Shown: one piece after another, positions 51,797 to 61,191 of the stretch
Layout: every line of letters begins with the position of its first letter
Numbering within the stretch: position 1 is the stretch's first letter
Source of the DNA: an uncultured Acetatifactor sp.
Lineage (GTDB): Bacteria; Bacillota; Clostridia; Lachnospirales; Lachnospiraceae
DNA: 64,000 nt
Direction: 5' to 3'
Assembly: GCA_934426825.1 (NCBI GenBank)
Contig: CAKRYI010000006.1
Location: 1-64,000 of the forward strand
Translations under genes and position numbers: made by a program
Notes under the pieces: model-generated
The model's input: only the letters and a program-made list of their open reading frames with translations
What the model was told of the DNA's origin: nothing
Databases searched by the model: none

Positions 51797-52171
51797 TTAC
51801 TGTTTGTTCTGTTTCATGACTTCTTTCCATGTGTCACGCATGGCATGAAGGTGTTCGCTCACTTCCTCTAAAATCGCCTTATCCTTTTTGATATTCGCCT
51901 CGGTCAGCCTCTGGCTGAGATAGGAATACACTCTCTCAAAATCCTTTGCCACCTCATACTTCATGTCCAGTGTCTGGCGGAAATAGTCGATAATACGCTC
52001 TGTCTTGATAATATTGTTGTGAGCCTTCTCAATGTCCTTCTTTTCTACCGCCAGAATGGCAATGTTACAGAATTTGATTGCCCCGTCGTAGAGCATCAGC
52101 GTCAGTTCTGCCGGTGAAGCCGTCAGAACCTTGCTGTTATTATACTGCGCATATGCACTGGGTATTGCCAT
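51797..52171 (-). CDS. fliS: Flagellin export chaperone FliS
   Basis: A 124-residue chaperone that binds the C terminus of flagellin and keeps it unfolded until export; it also competes with FliW. The family opening IPSAYAQYNNSKVLTASPAE and LTLMLYDGAIKFCNIAILAV (four-helix bundle) is clear, and RQTLDMKYEVAKDFERVYSY follows. Length is typical. It lies 33 bases after fliD and before the FliT-like gene. Confidence 0.97.
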   Translation of the reverse strand: MAIPSAYAQYNNSKVLTASPAELTLMLYDGAIKFCNIAILAVEKKDIEKAHNNIIKTERIIDYFRQTLDMKYEVAKDFERVYSYLSQRLTEANIKKDKAILEEVSEHLHAMRDTWKEVMKQNKQ

Positions 52172-52204
52172 GATTGCATCCTGCCTTTCTAAATTCGTAA
52201 TCCT

Positions 52205-53746
52205 TTACTGTGAGCCGCCCAGCAGACTGGTTACAGCGCTTGCATTCTGCTGCATCTTCGCCATAGCCGTCTCCATTTCCGAGAACTTGGAATACCACTT
52301 GTCCTCGTAATCGGAAAGTTTTTCTTCCAACTTCTTAATTTTCGTCTTGTAATCGTCGTAGTCACTCTTCATCTTCTTGTCATCATAGAAGTTTCCGTAG
52401 GAGCGATAACCCTCCACAGCCTGTGACTGTTCGTTCATCTTCTCGTACAGTTTCTGTGAAAGTTTAGAGAAGAAGGAGATAACCGTATCCGGGTCACTGG
52501 CAATCATGCTTTTCAGCTTGTCCGTCTTGGATGCAACGTCCTCATCATCCGCATTGCCGTCAATGTGGTAAGCGCTCTTCTCATTTTCAGCCGCTGTAAA
52601 ATAGCTCAGCGTTCCAATACCGAAATTGGAAAGATACATGGTCTCTCCGTTGATTTCGATACCTTCCAGCATCTTCTTTTTCATCTCGGAGGCAACCTTG
52701 TTGATACTGTCGTCACGGCGGAGCAGGGAATCTTTGATTTTCTGCTCATATTTCTCTATCTCAGTGTCAGACATTTCCTTCTTCTCGTCATCAGACAGTG
52801 GTTCATAGTCTTTTGCGGAATCCGCATTGTAGAGCTTGTCCATCTGAATCATGACTTCGTTGTATGCCTTGAAAAAGTCCTTAATCATGTCATAGATACC
52901 GTCGGTATCCTGCATGGTGGTAACGGTAACGCTCTCGCCTGCCGCTGTCTCTTTCAGAGCCGTGAAAGTCAGTCCGTTAATCTCAAATACGTTGTCATTG
53001 CTCTCAAACTTGGCATTGTTCAGCATGATAACGGCATTCTGACCTTTTATGAAAGTAGCTCCGTCCTCCTCGGAATCGGTAATGTTCAGACCGAGTGCAT
53101 TCAGAGTGTCCTCGTCACCGCTTATGGTAAAGTTGTTGTCCGCGCCGGATTCCTTTGCACTGATAAAGAATCTCTGCTGCTTTGCATCAAAGCTGGCATT
53201 CAGACCTGCATCCTTTAACTTTGTCAGAATATCGGAAATGGATGTGGAGGAGGTCAGTTCAATATCCACGGAACTGCCGTCTGCCTTGGACAACGTCAGA
53301 TTCTTGGAAATCTCCTTGCCGTCCGCATCCTTTTCAAAGGTCATCAAATCATCCATGGTAAGCAGTGCATTCATGGACGCAGTGCTGGAGCCCTCGCGCT
53401 TTTCGATTTTGCCGCCGGTAAGATATGCCGTCTTGGCAAGCTGTTTTACCTCCAGATTCTGCACACCGTTCACTGCGCCGTCGCCGGTGATTACGCTGAC
53501 TGCGCTGCTGTCGGAAACTTTGGTCGTTTTCTTGGTGTAAGAACCGGTAAAACGTAAGTTATCCAGATACTTTGTTTTCAGGTTCTTTAATTTGCTGTTT
53601 AAGTCTTTCCAGATTTCCTGTTTCCATTCCAGTTTGGTCTGGTCATTCTTAGCATCAGTAACTTTGGTGCTTTTCGCTTCTACCAGCTGCTGTATAATTG
53701 ATTCTGTGTCCATACCAGACATCAAACCACTTAATCGCATTGCCAT
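52205..53746 (-). CDS. fliD: Flagellar filament cap protein FliD (HAP2)
   Basis: A 513-residue cap that guides flagellin folding at the filament tip. The N terminus RLSGLMSGMDTESIIQQLVE is the family mark; the D2/D3 region (about 100-330) and a helical C terminus (SDYDDYKTKIKKLEEKLSDY) ending in ASAVTSLLGGSQ follow. AGGAGG precedes the ATG by eight bases. It is 16 bases after flaG and before fliS. A second, shorter FliD-like protein lies at 27489-28784 but lacks this N terminus. Confidence 0.97.
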   Translation of the reverse strand: MAMRLSGLMSGMDTESIIQQLVEAKSTKVTDAKNDQTKLEWKQEIWKDLNSKLKNLKTKYLDNLRFTGSYTKKTTKVSDSSAVSVITGDGAVNGVQNLEVKQLAKTAYLTGGKIEKREGSSTASMNALLTMDDLMTFEKDADGKEISKNLTLSKADGSSVDIELTSSTSISDILTKLKDAGLNASFDAKQQRFFISAKESGADNNFTISGDEDTLNALGLNITDSEEDGATFIKGQNAVIMLNNAKFESNDNVFEINGLTFTALKETAAGESVTVTTMQDTDGIYDMIKDFFKAYNEVMIQMDKLYNADSAKDYEPLSDDEKKEMSDTEIEKYEQKIKDSLLRRDDSINKVASEMKKKMLEGIEINGETMYLSNFGIGTLSYFTAAENEKSAYHIDGNADDEDVASKTDKLKSMIASDPDTVISFFSKLSQKLYEKMNEQSQAVEGYRSYGNFYDDKKMKSDYDDYKTKIKKLEEKLSDYEDKWYSKFSEMETAMAKMQQNASAVTSLLGGSQ

Positions 53747-53761
53747 AATAGTATCCTCCTG

Positions 53762-54199
53762 TTAGCGTCTCTCGTCCACCATGATACCCGCCATCTCCCA
53801 AACCTTGGCAATCATATCCAAAGTTTTCTCCGGCGGAAGCTCCTTGATAACTTCCTTGGTGTTCTTATCCACAATTTTAATGGTAATTCTGTTGGTTCCC
53901 TCATGAATTCCGAAAATTGCCTCGGAATGGGAAATCATATTTTTGTTAAGCTGCTCAACTGCTTTCTTAATCTGTTCGTTGGACGCCCGCTGTTCTCCGC
54001 TCTGCTCTGCAGCCGCTCCGAACTGCTGTCCCTTTCCCTGTGCGCTTTCCACCACGCTTGTCATGGCATCCGGCATTTCTGCGGGCGCAACGTTAGCATT
54101 GGTATACTCCGCCGCGTTCTCCGTGGTCTGCACCGGCTTCTGGTTCACCGTCCCCTGAGCCTGCACGCTCATTACACTTCCTAATGGTTCTATTCCCAT
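53762..54199 (-). CDS. flaG: FlaG family flagellar protein
   Basis: A 145-residue protein of the FlaG family, which influences filament length and lies upstream of fliD in many Firmicutes. The C-terminal half carries the family pattern AVEQLNKNMISHSEAIFGIH and TNRITIKIVDKNTKEVIKEL followed by PPEKTLDMIAKVWEMAGIMVDERR. The N-terminal half is polar and variable. The ATG at 54199 has GGAGGTGA five bases upstream and was preferred over a GTG at 54208. It is transcribed from a sigma-28 promoter at 54261-54287. Confidence 0.92.
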   Translation of the reverse strand: MGIEPLGSVMSVQAQGTVNQKPVQTTENAAEYTNANVAPAEMPDAMTSVVESAQGKGQQFGAAAEQSGEQRASNEQIKKAVEQLNKNMISHSEAIFGIHEGTNRITIKIVDKNTKEVIKELPPEKTLDMIAKVWEMAGIMVDERR

Positions 54200-54260
54200 A
54201 TCTGTCACCTCCGTGTGAAAACTGATGCTTCCGCATCACATCCTACCTTGTCTAAACACT

Positions 54261-54287
54261 GTATCGGCTTTCTGTCCTTAAAAATTA
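54261..54287 (-). promoter_or_regulatory. Sigma-28 promoter of flaG-fliD-fliS
   Basis: Minus strand: TAAT (54284-54287), 15 bases, GCCGATAC (54261-54268), two changes from TAAA-N15-GCCGATAA. It lies between the csrA terminator and flaG. Confidence 0.75.
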
Positions 54288-54316
54288 AGAGGGAAGTGCA
54301 AAAAAATGCGCTTCCC
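54281..54316 (-). terminator. Terminator after csrA
   Basis: GGGAAGTGCA (54291-54300) pairs with TGCGCTTCCC (54307-54316), one mismatch, loop AAAAAA. On the minus strand TCTTAATTTTT follows. It ends the flgM to csrA transcript just after csrA. Confidence 0.75.
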
Positions 54317-54322
54317 TGCTCA

Positions 54323-54541
54323 TTAACCCAATAAGTTTTTCAAGGCATCCATGCCCTCCGCACTGACTGCCTCTTTATTTGCCTCCTGAATCTGGAGATA
54401 TACCTCTTTGCGGTAAATGGGTACCTCCTTCGGGGCAGCGATTCCGATTTTCACCTGATCACCTTTGACCTCCAAAATCGTCACTTCCACGTTGTTATTG
54501 ATAATAATGGCTTCGCCTTTTTTTCTCGATAATGCCAGCAC
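54323..54541 (-). CDS. csrA: Carbon storage/translational regulator CsrA
   Basis: A 72-residue RNA-binding dimer that blocks translation of flagellin by binding GGA hairpins in its leader, and is antagonised by FliW. It reads LALSRKKGEAIIINNNVEVT, then ILEVKGDQVKIGIAAPKEVP and IYRKEVYLQIQEANKEA; the conserved R (LSRK) and the terminal R of IYRKE are present. The GTG at 54541 gives the normal family start and lies just after AAGGTGA; starting at the GTG at 54550 would add three residues. It begins one base after the fliW stop, so the two are translationally coupled. Confidence 0.95.
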   Translation of the reverse strand: MLALSRKKGEAIIINNNVEVTILEVKGDQVKIGIAAPKEVPIYRKEVYLQIQEANKEAVSAEGMDALKNLLG

Positions 54542-54542
54542 C

Positions 54543-55001
54543 CTACTCACCTTCCTTTCGTGCCTTCAGGATGTCGTAAACAGGGAATTTTACGGGATAG
54601 GCTCCGCCGTCAATAATCACCTGACACGCCTTATGCTCTTCCACATTGATTACCAAAGGTCCTTGCAGATTCACGGTCATCTTCGTCAAATCCGAAGGAA
54701 CCGTCACCGTCACAAGTACCAGAATATTATCTACGGTAAGGTTTCCCGCGCTGACCAAAAGCTCGTCGTCCACCTCCGGGTTATAGTCCGGTTTCACCAA
54801 GAGCGGGTCCATGACCGGCATGGCAAACGCAGGCTCCTCAAGGGACTGCAGGAAACGGATTCCTGCGCCGGTTCCTCTCTCCTCATCATGGAGCAGTGTG
54901 AACCGTCTAAGTTCCGGGAATCCTATGATACCGTTCTCAAATGTAATGATTTTGTCATCTGCAACTTCAATTTCTCCGAAAATCTTCGTGTTAATCTTCA
55001 T
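54543..55001 (-). CDS. fliW: Flagellar assembly factor FliW
   Basis: A 152-residue protein that binds flagellin or CsrA; free FliW sequesters CsrA so that flagellin can be translated. It shows NTKIFGEIEVADDKIITFEN, GIIGFPELRRFTLLHDEERG, LQSLEEPAFAMPVMDPLLVK and LLVSAGNLTVDNILVLVTVT, all in family order. AGGAG lies four bases before the ATG. It is coupled to csrA, the classic Gram-positive FliW-CsrA pair. Confidence 0.97.
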   Translation of the reverse strand: MKINTKIFGEIEVADDKIITFENGIIGFPELRRFTLLHDEERGTGAGIRFLQSLEEPAFAMPVMDPLLVKPDYNPEVDDELLVSAGNLTVDNILVLVTVTVPSDLTKMTVNLQGPLVINVEEHKACQVIIDGGAYPVKFPVYDILKARKEGE

Positions 55002-55035
55002 AGCACTCCTATCTGCGCTTTAGCGCCGTATCTTA

Positions 55036-56664
55036 TTAGAGATAATTTAACAGTGTCGTCTGAACCACCTTGCTCGTTGCCATCAGTGCCGCATTATAAG
55101 TGAGCTCTGCACTCTTAAGCTGTATTGCCACTTCCGTAATGTCCGCATCCTCATTTTCACTCTTAAGCGTCTCAAAAGTAGTCTTCTGATTCTGCATACG
55201 GTTCTTTACCAGAGAAAGTTTGCTGCTTCTCGTACCGCAGTTGGTAATGCTTAAGTTGGTGGCATCCAAATGATTCTGGAACGCAGTAATTCCTGCCTCG
55301 TAGAGCTTCTGGCTCTTATCCTTTGCCAGTGAATAGGCTTTTTCCGCAGCCGTAAGCTGTGTCTGGAGTTTCTCCGCTTCCGCTCCGGTCGCTGTCTTCA
55401 GTGCCTTTTCAATCTTTGTCTTGATATTCTCAATATCAATCACATTCTGCATGGAGTTCACCAAATCGTCCACTTCTCTGCCGATACTGTGTTGGAAGCA
55501 CTCGTCCGCCGTGGAGTTCACCTGTATGGTCTGGTTGAATCCCACATCATATTCGATAACCTGCCTCTCCGGATTATCTCCCAAATAGGACTCGTTGTAT
55601 TTGATTCCGTCCGATTCGCAGTAAAAATAGTGTTCCGGGCGAAGGTCTCCCTTTTTCCAGCTTTCCTTCTGATAGGTAATGCTGATTTTGCTCTCATCCG
55701 CAGCCGTAGCCACATCATCTTTTACAGACGAAAGCGTATCATAGCGGTTGCTTCCCATCAAAAGCTCTCCGGTCTCCGGCACATAAATCAGAGCATCCTT
55801 GTCATTTGCCGCCATGGTATACGGATCCTCATAGGAATGTTTTACCGTAATGGCATTGCTTCCATCCGCCGAAGGCCATGTAACCGTCTCATATACCGGA
55901 TTGCCATTGGCGTCCGTCTCGTAAAGGGTGTTGCCGTTCGCGTCCGTCTGCACATTTCCGGTTGCATCCAGCAGAGGTTTTTTCTGTTTAAAACTGATGG
56001 AGGGAGCTGCGTCCGCACCGCTGTAGCAGTCACCGTAAGCCAGACGAATCCGGTAACAGTCCACGGAGGAAATTGCATTTTCATCCAGTGTATTCATACC
56101 TGCACCGTTATAATTGCTGGTGTTCCAATCCAACAGCTTGCCGGTGTTTACCTTTGTCACCTGGTCGAGTGCCGTGCTGTCAAGCTGCTCCGTGATATTG
56201 TATTTTTTTGTCTCCTCTTCCTCAAAAGCCAAGGAGGTGTCGGTACGATAGCCGGTAAACACATACCTTCCCGCATAATCCGCATCACCGGTACTGTAAA
56301 CCTCGTCCCGCAGTGCCTTTAACTGCTCCAAAATAATCTGTCTGTCGGAGTTTTTCAAATCGCCGTTGGCACCTTTGGTACACTGTTCAATCATATTGGT
56401 GACCACCTTGGACAGATTGTTTAACGCTCCCTCGGTTACATTCAACCAGCTCTCCGCATCCGGTATGTTTTTGCTGTAATACTGTGTCACCTCGGTCACG
56501 CTGCTGCGAAGGCGGAGTGCACGGATTGCAACTACCGGGTCGTCCGAAGGACGGTTAATTTTCTTCTGGGTAGACATCTGTGTACTCAGTTTGTCCTGAT
56601 AGATTTTGTTAGTATTGATATTTGTCAGGTTGTTTCTCTGAATAATTTTATTCGTAATTCTCAT
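55036..56664 (-). CDS. flgL: Flagellar hook-associated protein 3 (FlgL)
   Basis: A 542-residue hook-filament junction protein of the flagellin superfamily. The N terminus is MRITNKIIQRNNLTNINTNK, followed by LSTQMSTQKKINRPSDDPVV (family signature); the C-terminal D0/D1 helices end ELTYNAALMATSKVVQTTLL. It is much longer than the usual 300 residues because of an insert (about 150-380) with tyrosine-rich and polar segments such as TDANGNTLYETDANGNPVYE. It lies three bases after flgK and 34 before fliW. Confidence 0.93.
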   Translation of the reverse strand: MRITNKIIQRNNLTNINTNKIYQDKLSTQMSTQKKINRPSDDPVVAIRALRLRSSVTEVTQYYSKNIPDAESWLNVTEGALNNLSKVVTNMIEQCTKGANGDLKNSDRQIILEQLKALRDEVYSTGDADYAGRYVFTGYRTDTSLAFEEEETKKYNITEQLDSTALDQVTKVNTGKLLDWNTSNYNGAGMNTLDENAISSVDCYRIRLAYGDCYSGADAAPSISFKQKKPLLDATGNVQTDANGNTLYETDANGNPVYETVTWPSADGSNAITVKHSYEDPYTMAANDKDALIYVPETGELLMGSNRYDTLSSVKDDVATAADESKISITYQKESWKKGDLRPEHYFYCESDGIKYNESYLGDNPERQVIEYDVGFNQTIQVNSTADECFQHSIGREVDDLVNSMQNVIDIENIKTKIEKALKTATGAEAEKLQTQLTAAEKAYSLAKDKSQKLYEAGITAFQNHLDATNLSITNCGTRSSKLSLVKNRMQNQKTTFETLKSENEDADITEVAIQLKSAELTYNAALMATSKVVQTTLLNYL

Positions 56665-56667
56665 AGC

Positions 56668-58575
56668 TTATACTCCCGTCTCCAATATCAGTCTGTCGTA
56701 AACTTCTGTCAATGTCTGTATCATCTGGGACGCCAAATTGTAACCGTGCTGATACTTCACCAGGCTGATTGCCTCTTCTTCCTCATCCACACCGGAGATT
56801 GCCAGTCTTTGCTTGTCAATGCTGTCCGATATATCGGAAAAACTCTTCTGGAATGTATTCGCTCTGGAGGTATTCAGTGCCACGTCCGACAAAATACACT
56901 GCAAAAACTCGGATGCGGACGCTCCACGGAAACTCATCTTGTCCTTATCGTTTACCATGACCTTTAATGCCTGCAGCAAATCGTCCTGCTCCACTCCGTC
57001 GCCCTGTTTGAACTTGTTTGCCACCAAATCCGGGTCTAATTCCATCGCAGACAGAATCGCAAAATTCTTTGCCGTCATGCGGTAGTAGCTGTCATCGCCT
57101 GTTTTAACCGTAATCGTGTCTCCGGGGTTGCCTATCAAATCGTATCGGGATGAGGACGGGAACTTGTACTGCTCATTGTCCGTCGTCTTGTCCGAGGTAA
57201 ACATCATGGTTCCCGGATTGTTGTTGGAATCATAACCGCTGGTGAGAATGTCGTTGTATTTCTGGGAAAATGTTCTCAGCCATTCATTCATCTGGTTCAT
57301 ATAATAAGGAACTCCCTGATAGGAAATGGAAGAACCGATTTCTGCCGTCTTGCCCACTCTGTCGTTGGTTATTCTGGAATGATTTTTCTCGCTGTCCGAC
57401 AGAACAAAAGTATAAGTATAGGTCGGGTTGCCGCCCGCGTCATAGGTGCAGGTATATTCCCATGAATCATAGTAAAATTCCTGATTGCCCAGATTGATAA
57501 TTCCGCCTTGGTCGGACAGGTTACATTTATTCAAATCCTGCAAGTAACTTCTGTCTGCACGAACCGTAACGGTGTCATTTGCTCCGTGGTTGGTGGAGCC
57601 GGTCGCAATGATTTCTCCGGTAAAGTTCTCTCCGTTATTACCGTCTCTCATCTGCACCAGTCCCTGCAAAGCGCCGCCCATCGCCACGTTGTACAGGTTA
57701 AACTGCTGTCCGTCCTCCCAGTAAATATCGTACAGTCCGTCAATATCCGTCTGGTTGACTTTCTCGTAGGACTTTCTTGCAGCGCACTCCAAACTTCTGT
57801 ACTCGTTGGTATCCACCAGCACCTGACCGCCCGCAATCTTTACCAAGAATCTGTTTGCTCCGGTCTCTCTCTCCGGATTGTTACTGTCCGTTACGGGAAT
57901 CTCCTTCACGTCAATATCCACAATCTGGGAAAGCTGGTCCAATATCAGTGCACGTCTGTCTCTGAGTTCGTTGGCTTTCACGCCGCTTAATTCAATGGTG
58001 TTAATCTGTTTATTCAAAGTGGCGATTTCTCCGGCAAGGGAATTAATCTCGTCCACCTTCAATTTGATTTCCTGATTGACGTCCTTCTGCAGTTTCTCCA
58101 TGTTGCCTGCAAGTCCGTTAAAATATTTTGCCAGCGCGCCCGCATAACCGACGAACTGGGATTTTGCCGTTGTGCTGGAGGGGTCTTTTAACAGTTCTTC
58201 CATACCTGTCACCATAAACTGGTCGAACACGGTCTTAAATCCGGCATTTTTGCCGTTATCGTCAAAGTAGGTTTCCACCTGCGTCATGTAATACTGCTTC
58301 ATGCTGTACTCGCCCACTTTAGCGTTGTTGTTCCAAAATCTGGTGTCGTAAAACTCATCCCGGACACGTTCAATGGATAAGGTCTCCACTCCGGCGCCGG
58401 CGCAGCCGTAGGTCTGGAACACGCGCAGGGCGTTTGCCGCCTGCTGATTTACCTTCTGTCTGCTGTAACCTTCCGTATTGACATTGGCAATGTTATTACT
58501 GGTCGTATTCATGGCGGCATTGCTTGCCAGCAGTCCCGTATATGCGGTATTTAATCCAAAAAACTGTGAAGGCAT
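56668..58575 (-). CDS. flgK: Flagellar hook-associated protein 1 (FlgK), second copy
   Basis: A 635-residue junction protein, exported by the flagellar apparatus. The N terminus reads GLNTAYTGLLASNAAMNTTS, then NNIANVNTEGYSRQKVNQQA, the FlgK/FlgE rod-type signature; the C terminus ends EEAISLVKYQHGYNLASQMI and TLTEVYDRLILETGV. It is directly adjacent to another FlgK copy (12 bases). The two share the N-terminal and C-terminal pattern but differ through the middle. Both may form distinct rings of the junction, or one may be specialised. Confidence 0.92.
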   Translation of the reverse strand: MPSQFFGLNTAYTGLLASNAAMNTTSNNIANVNTEGYSRQKVNQQAANALRVFQTYGCAGAGVETLSIERVRDEFYDTRFWNNNAKVGEYSMKQYYMTQVETYFDDNGKNAGFKTVFDQFMVTGMEELLKDPSSTTAKSQFVGYAGALAKYFNGLAGNMEKLQKDVNQEIKLKVDEINSLAGEIATLNKQINTIELSGVKANELRDRRALILDQLSQIVDIDVKEIPVTDSNNPERETGANRFLVKIAGGQVLVDTNEYRSLECAARKSYEKVNQTDIDGLYDIYWEDGQQFNLYNVAMGGALQGLVQMRDGNNGENFTGEIIATGSTNHGANDTVTVRADRSYLQDLNKCNLSDQGGIINLGNQEFYYDSWEYTCTYDAGGNPTYTYTFVLSDSEKNHSRITNDRVGKTAEIGSSISYQGVPYYMNQMNEWLRTFSQKYNDILTSGYDSNNNPGTMMFTSDKTTDNEQYKFPSSSRYDLIGNPGDTITVKTGDDSYYRMTAKNFAILSAMELDPDLVANKFKQGDGVEQDDLLQALKVMVNDKDKMSFRGASASEFLQCILSDVALNTSRANTFQKSFSDISDSIDKQRLAISGVDEEEEAISLVKYQHGYNLASQMIQTLTEVYDRLILETGV

Positions 58576-58587
58576 CTTTTACTCCTC

Positions 58588-60315
58588 CTATACTCCCAAT
58601 GTAGTGATAATGTGCTGCAGCATTTCGCTGATCACATTGATATATCGGCTGGATGCGTTGTACGCATTCTGAAATTTAATCATATTGGACAATTCCTCGT
58701 CGGAGGATACTCCAACGACCTGATCTCTTGCGCCCAGTGTGGACTCCACTGTATTTTCCTGATTCTGGTAAATACTGCGGTACACGGAACCGGAATTTGC
58801 CACCTGTGCCACCAAGTCCGAATAGTAATCCACGAAGGTGGTTTTCTTAAGGACATTGGGATTCAGCGTGTATACCTCCTCGGTAAACGCATTTTTCAGT
58901 GCGGTTGCCGTCGCATTGTCCACGGAGCCGTCCGCCAACATAAAGGACAGCTTGGACGGGTTCTGCATCAGTCCCTTATCAATCTGAATGGTCTTGAGGG
59001 AATAGAGGCTGTCCGGCTTGCTTGCGTCCTCCTCTGCATACACCCAGTATTCCTTGCCGTCGGCACCGGTCACCTTCTCGTAACCGTCCGTGGTTATTTT
59101 GGTAAACATCTGAATGGGGGTTCCGTCCTCATTTCTCATGTAACCGTCCGGCTTGGACTCGCAATATTTTACATTCGTAAGTACGGTTCCGTCTGCCAGT
59201 GTCAAATCTCCCGATTGTACTCCTGCCGCTTCCGCCAGAATACCGTTAATCTTAGTCACCACATTGTGAATCAGCTGGTCAAACTCACCCTGAATATTCA
59301 TCATAACAGACTGGCACACATCATCGTATTTGTCCGTTGAAATGTCGGTATAATCGGCGCGGTGGTCACCTCTCGCCAAAAGCATTGCTTTCAATCCGCC
59401 AATATCCGTTCCCAAATCCGCGGATATTTCTCTGGACAAATCAAACACCTCTGCGCCGTCAATGTTGTAGGTTCTGGTTCCGTCCGCCAGATAGCTGTAG
59501 GACGCATCCTGCGGCCAGAACGGTGTGTAAAATCCGGTGGTTTCATCCACCTTCATATCTATTTTGTAGCACATTCCGCCTTTTACGAAATCAACGCCCT
59601 CGATTTTGACGGAAACGCTGCCGTATCTGTCCTCCTCAAAAGACATGTTCGTCAGCTGTGCAAGTTCATCCAACATCTGGTTTCTCGCATCTCTTAAGTC
59701 GTTGGCGTGCTCAATCCCGCCGCTCTCAATGGCTCTGATTCTGTCGTTCAATTCCAGAATCGCTTCTCCGTAGTCATTGATTTTATCGACCTGCTTCTTA
59801 ATCTGTGTATTTAAATTGTCCTGATAGGAGGAAAGACCGGAATAAACCGCGGTTGCTCTCTCCACAAATTCGGACGCTTTCTGTACCAAAAGTCCCTGTG
59901 TCACGGAACTGCTGGGGTCCTTTGCAAGCTCCTGCACAGCCGTCCACAAATCCTCAATCGTCGTCTGGAACGCCTCACCCTGCAATTCACCGAGCTGGCT
60001 TTCCACTTCCTCCATCGTTTCCGTGGATACCTGATAAAACATACTGCGCCCGGATTCTCTGCGGTATGTCTTGTCAAGGAAATAATCTCTTATCTGTTTT
60101 GCTCTGGAATAATTGACACCCAGACCTGTCTGCTTGTTTGCAACGGCATTCGGTGTTCTGGCTAACATGATGTAGCTTCTGCTGGACTGCTGTACCTGTT
60201 GTCTGGTATAGCCCTGCGTATCTACATTAGAAAGATTATGCGCTGTCGTGTTCAGCGCATTTTGACTTGTCTGTAATCCGGATGCTCCTATATATAAACT
60301 ACCCATTAATGGCAT
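58588..60315 (-). CDS. flgK: Flagellar hook-associated protein 1 (FlgK), first copy
   Basis: A 575-residue junction protein. It opens PLMGSLYIGASGLQTSQNAL and NTTAHNLSNVDTQGYTRQQV, and ends SNMIKFQNAYNASSRYINVI and SEMLQHIITTLGV. The LGELQGEAFQTTIEDLWTAV segment is shared with other FlgK proteins. The ATG at 60315 has AGAGGTGA six bases upstream. It is 38 bases after flgN and 12 bases before the second flgK copy. Two tandem flgK genes are unusual in most genera. Confidence 0.93.
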   Translation of the reverse strand: MPLMGSLYIGASGLQTSQNALNTTAHNLSNVDTQGYTRQQVQQSSRSYIMLARTPNAVANKQTGLGVNYSRAKQIRDYFLDKTYRRESGRSMFYQVSTETMEEVESQLGELQGEAFQTTIEDLWTAVQELAKDPSSSVTQGLLVQKASEFVERATAVYSGLSSYQDNLNTQIKKQVDKINDYGEAILELNDRIRAIESGGIEHANDLRDARNQMLDELAQLTNMSFEEDRYGSVSVKIEGVDFVKGGMCYKIDMKVDETTGFYTPFWPQDASYSYLADGTRTYNIDGAEVFDLSREISADLGTDIGGLKAMLLARGDHRADYTDISTDKYDDVCQSVMMNIQGEFDQLIHNVVTKINGILAEAAGVQSGDLTLADGTVLTNVKYCESKPDGYMRNEDGTPIQMFTKITTDGYEKVTGADGKEYWVYAEEDASKPDSLYSLKTIQIDKGLMQNPSKLSFMLADGSVDNATATALKNAFTEEVYTLNPNVLKKTTFVDYYSDLVAQVANSGSVYRSIYQNQENTVESTLGARDQVVGVSSDEELSNMIKFQNAYNASSRYINVISEMLQHIITTLGV

Positions 60316-60353
60316 GATATTTCACCTCTACATTTCACAAGGAGGAACCGCCG

Positions 60354-60872
60354 TTACTGCCTTGTATCAAACCCTTGGCTTACAACTCCCATGGTATCGC
60401 CTGAGTTGTATGCGCCCCGGTTGTAATTTGCAGTTTCCGGTGCTGTCCGCATGGACTGGTACATATTCATCTCAAATTCTACCATTTCCAGTGCGTTATT
60501 CAGCAGTTCCTTATTCTGTTCATTGGTTCTCTGCAATTCTCTCACTGCAGCCTGCAATCTGTCATGGGCGTCCGCCAAAGCTCCCTGCTCCTTCGGTCTG
60601 CCCTCCAGCATCTGAATCAGATTGGCAAGTTTCAATGCTGTGACATCCTTGTTCAACACATTGGCAATATCCGCAGTAATCTCTTCCCTCTGCTTGTCAA
60701 AATGGGTGATTCTGCTTACCGCTCTCTGTTCCTCATCCGTGATTTCCTGTAATTTTTCTAAATCGCCGCTCACAATAATCGGCGTCTTTTGCCGAGATAA
60801 TTCAAGCAGTCCCTCATATTCATTACTCTCTTTATCCAGTACGTCTATAAGGTTTTCCATTAAACTGGCCAC
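60354..60872 (-). CDS. flgN: FlgN-type flagellar export chaperone
   Basis: A 172-residue helical protein that would keep FlgK and FlgL export-competent. The pattern MENLIDVLDKESNEYEGLLE, then QKTPIIVSGDLEKLQEITDE and EEQRAVSRITHFDKQREEIT, is that of the FlgN family. A tail of about 35 residues (MYQSMRTAPETANYNRGAYN) is disordered. The start is GTG (60870-60872) with GAGG eight bases upstream; an ATG at 60860 is the alternative. It lies five bases after flgM and before flgK. Confidence 0.88.
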   Translation of the reverse strand: MASLMENLIDVLDKESNEYEGLLELSRQKTPIIVSGDLEKLQEITDEEQRAVSRITHFDKQREEITADIANVLNKDVTALKLANLIQMLEGRPKEQGALADAHDRLQAAVRELQRTNEQNKELLNNALEMVEFEMNMYQSMRTAPETANYNRGAYNSGDTMGVVSQGFDTRQ

Positions 60873-60877
60873 TTGAA

Positions 60878-61153
60878 TTACCTCATTTCCTCATATTTCT
60901 TTAATAACTTCTCAGCAAAGCTCTCATTGCTCACCTCATAAGTGCCGCTCTGAATCTTTGCCTTGATGGGAGCCGTCAGCTCTTCTCTGATGTCGGGGCT
61001 TTCCGCCACCGCTGCCTTAGCCGCCTGTATATCCTTGCCAAAGCTGCTAATCTGCACTTTGTCGGATTTGGCTGCACCGCCTGCCTTCTGGCTCTTGCTC
61101 ACCTTCTGAGACTGATATATCTGCTGTACCTGTGTATAAGCCTCTATACGCAT
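60878..61153 (-). CDS. flgM: Anti-sigma-28 factor FlgM
   Basis: A 91-residue protein that holds sigma-28 inactive until the hook is complete, when it is exported. The central SDKVQISSFGKDIQAAKAAV and the C-terminal PDIREELTAPIKAKIQSGTY, with FAEKLLKKYEEMR, match the family. The ATG at 61153 has AAGGAGG eight bases upstream; an earlier in-frame ATG is rejected. It is the first gene of the operon and is transcribed from a perfect sigma-28 promoter, forming a negative loop. Confidence 0.95.
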   Translation of the reverse strand: MRIEAYTQVQQIYQSQKVSKSQKAGGAAKSDKVQISSFGKDIQAAKAAVAESPDIREELTAPIKAKIQSGTYEVSNESFAEKLLKKYEEMR

Positions 61154-61191
61154 ATCGGACTCCTCCTTTCCCGCTAAGCATTTCAATATGT

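Noticed and set aside
52565..53218. Plus-strand frame of 217 codons
   Set aside because: Antisense of fliD; no start site and no known protein.
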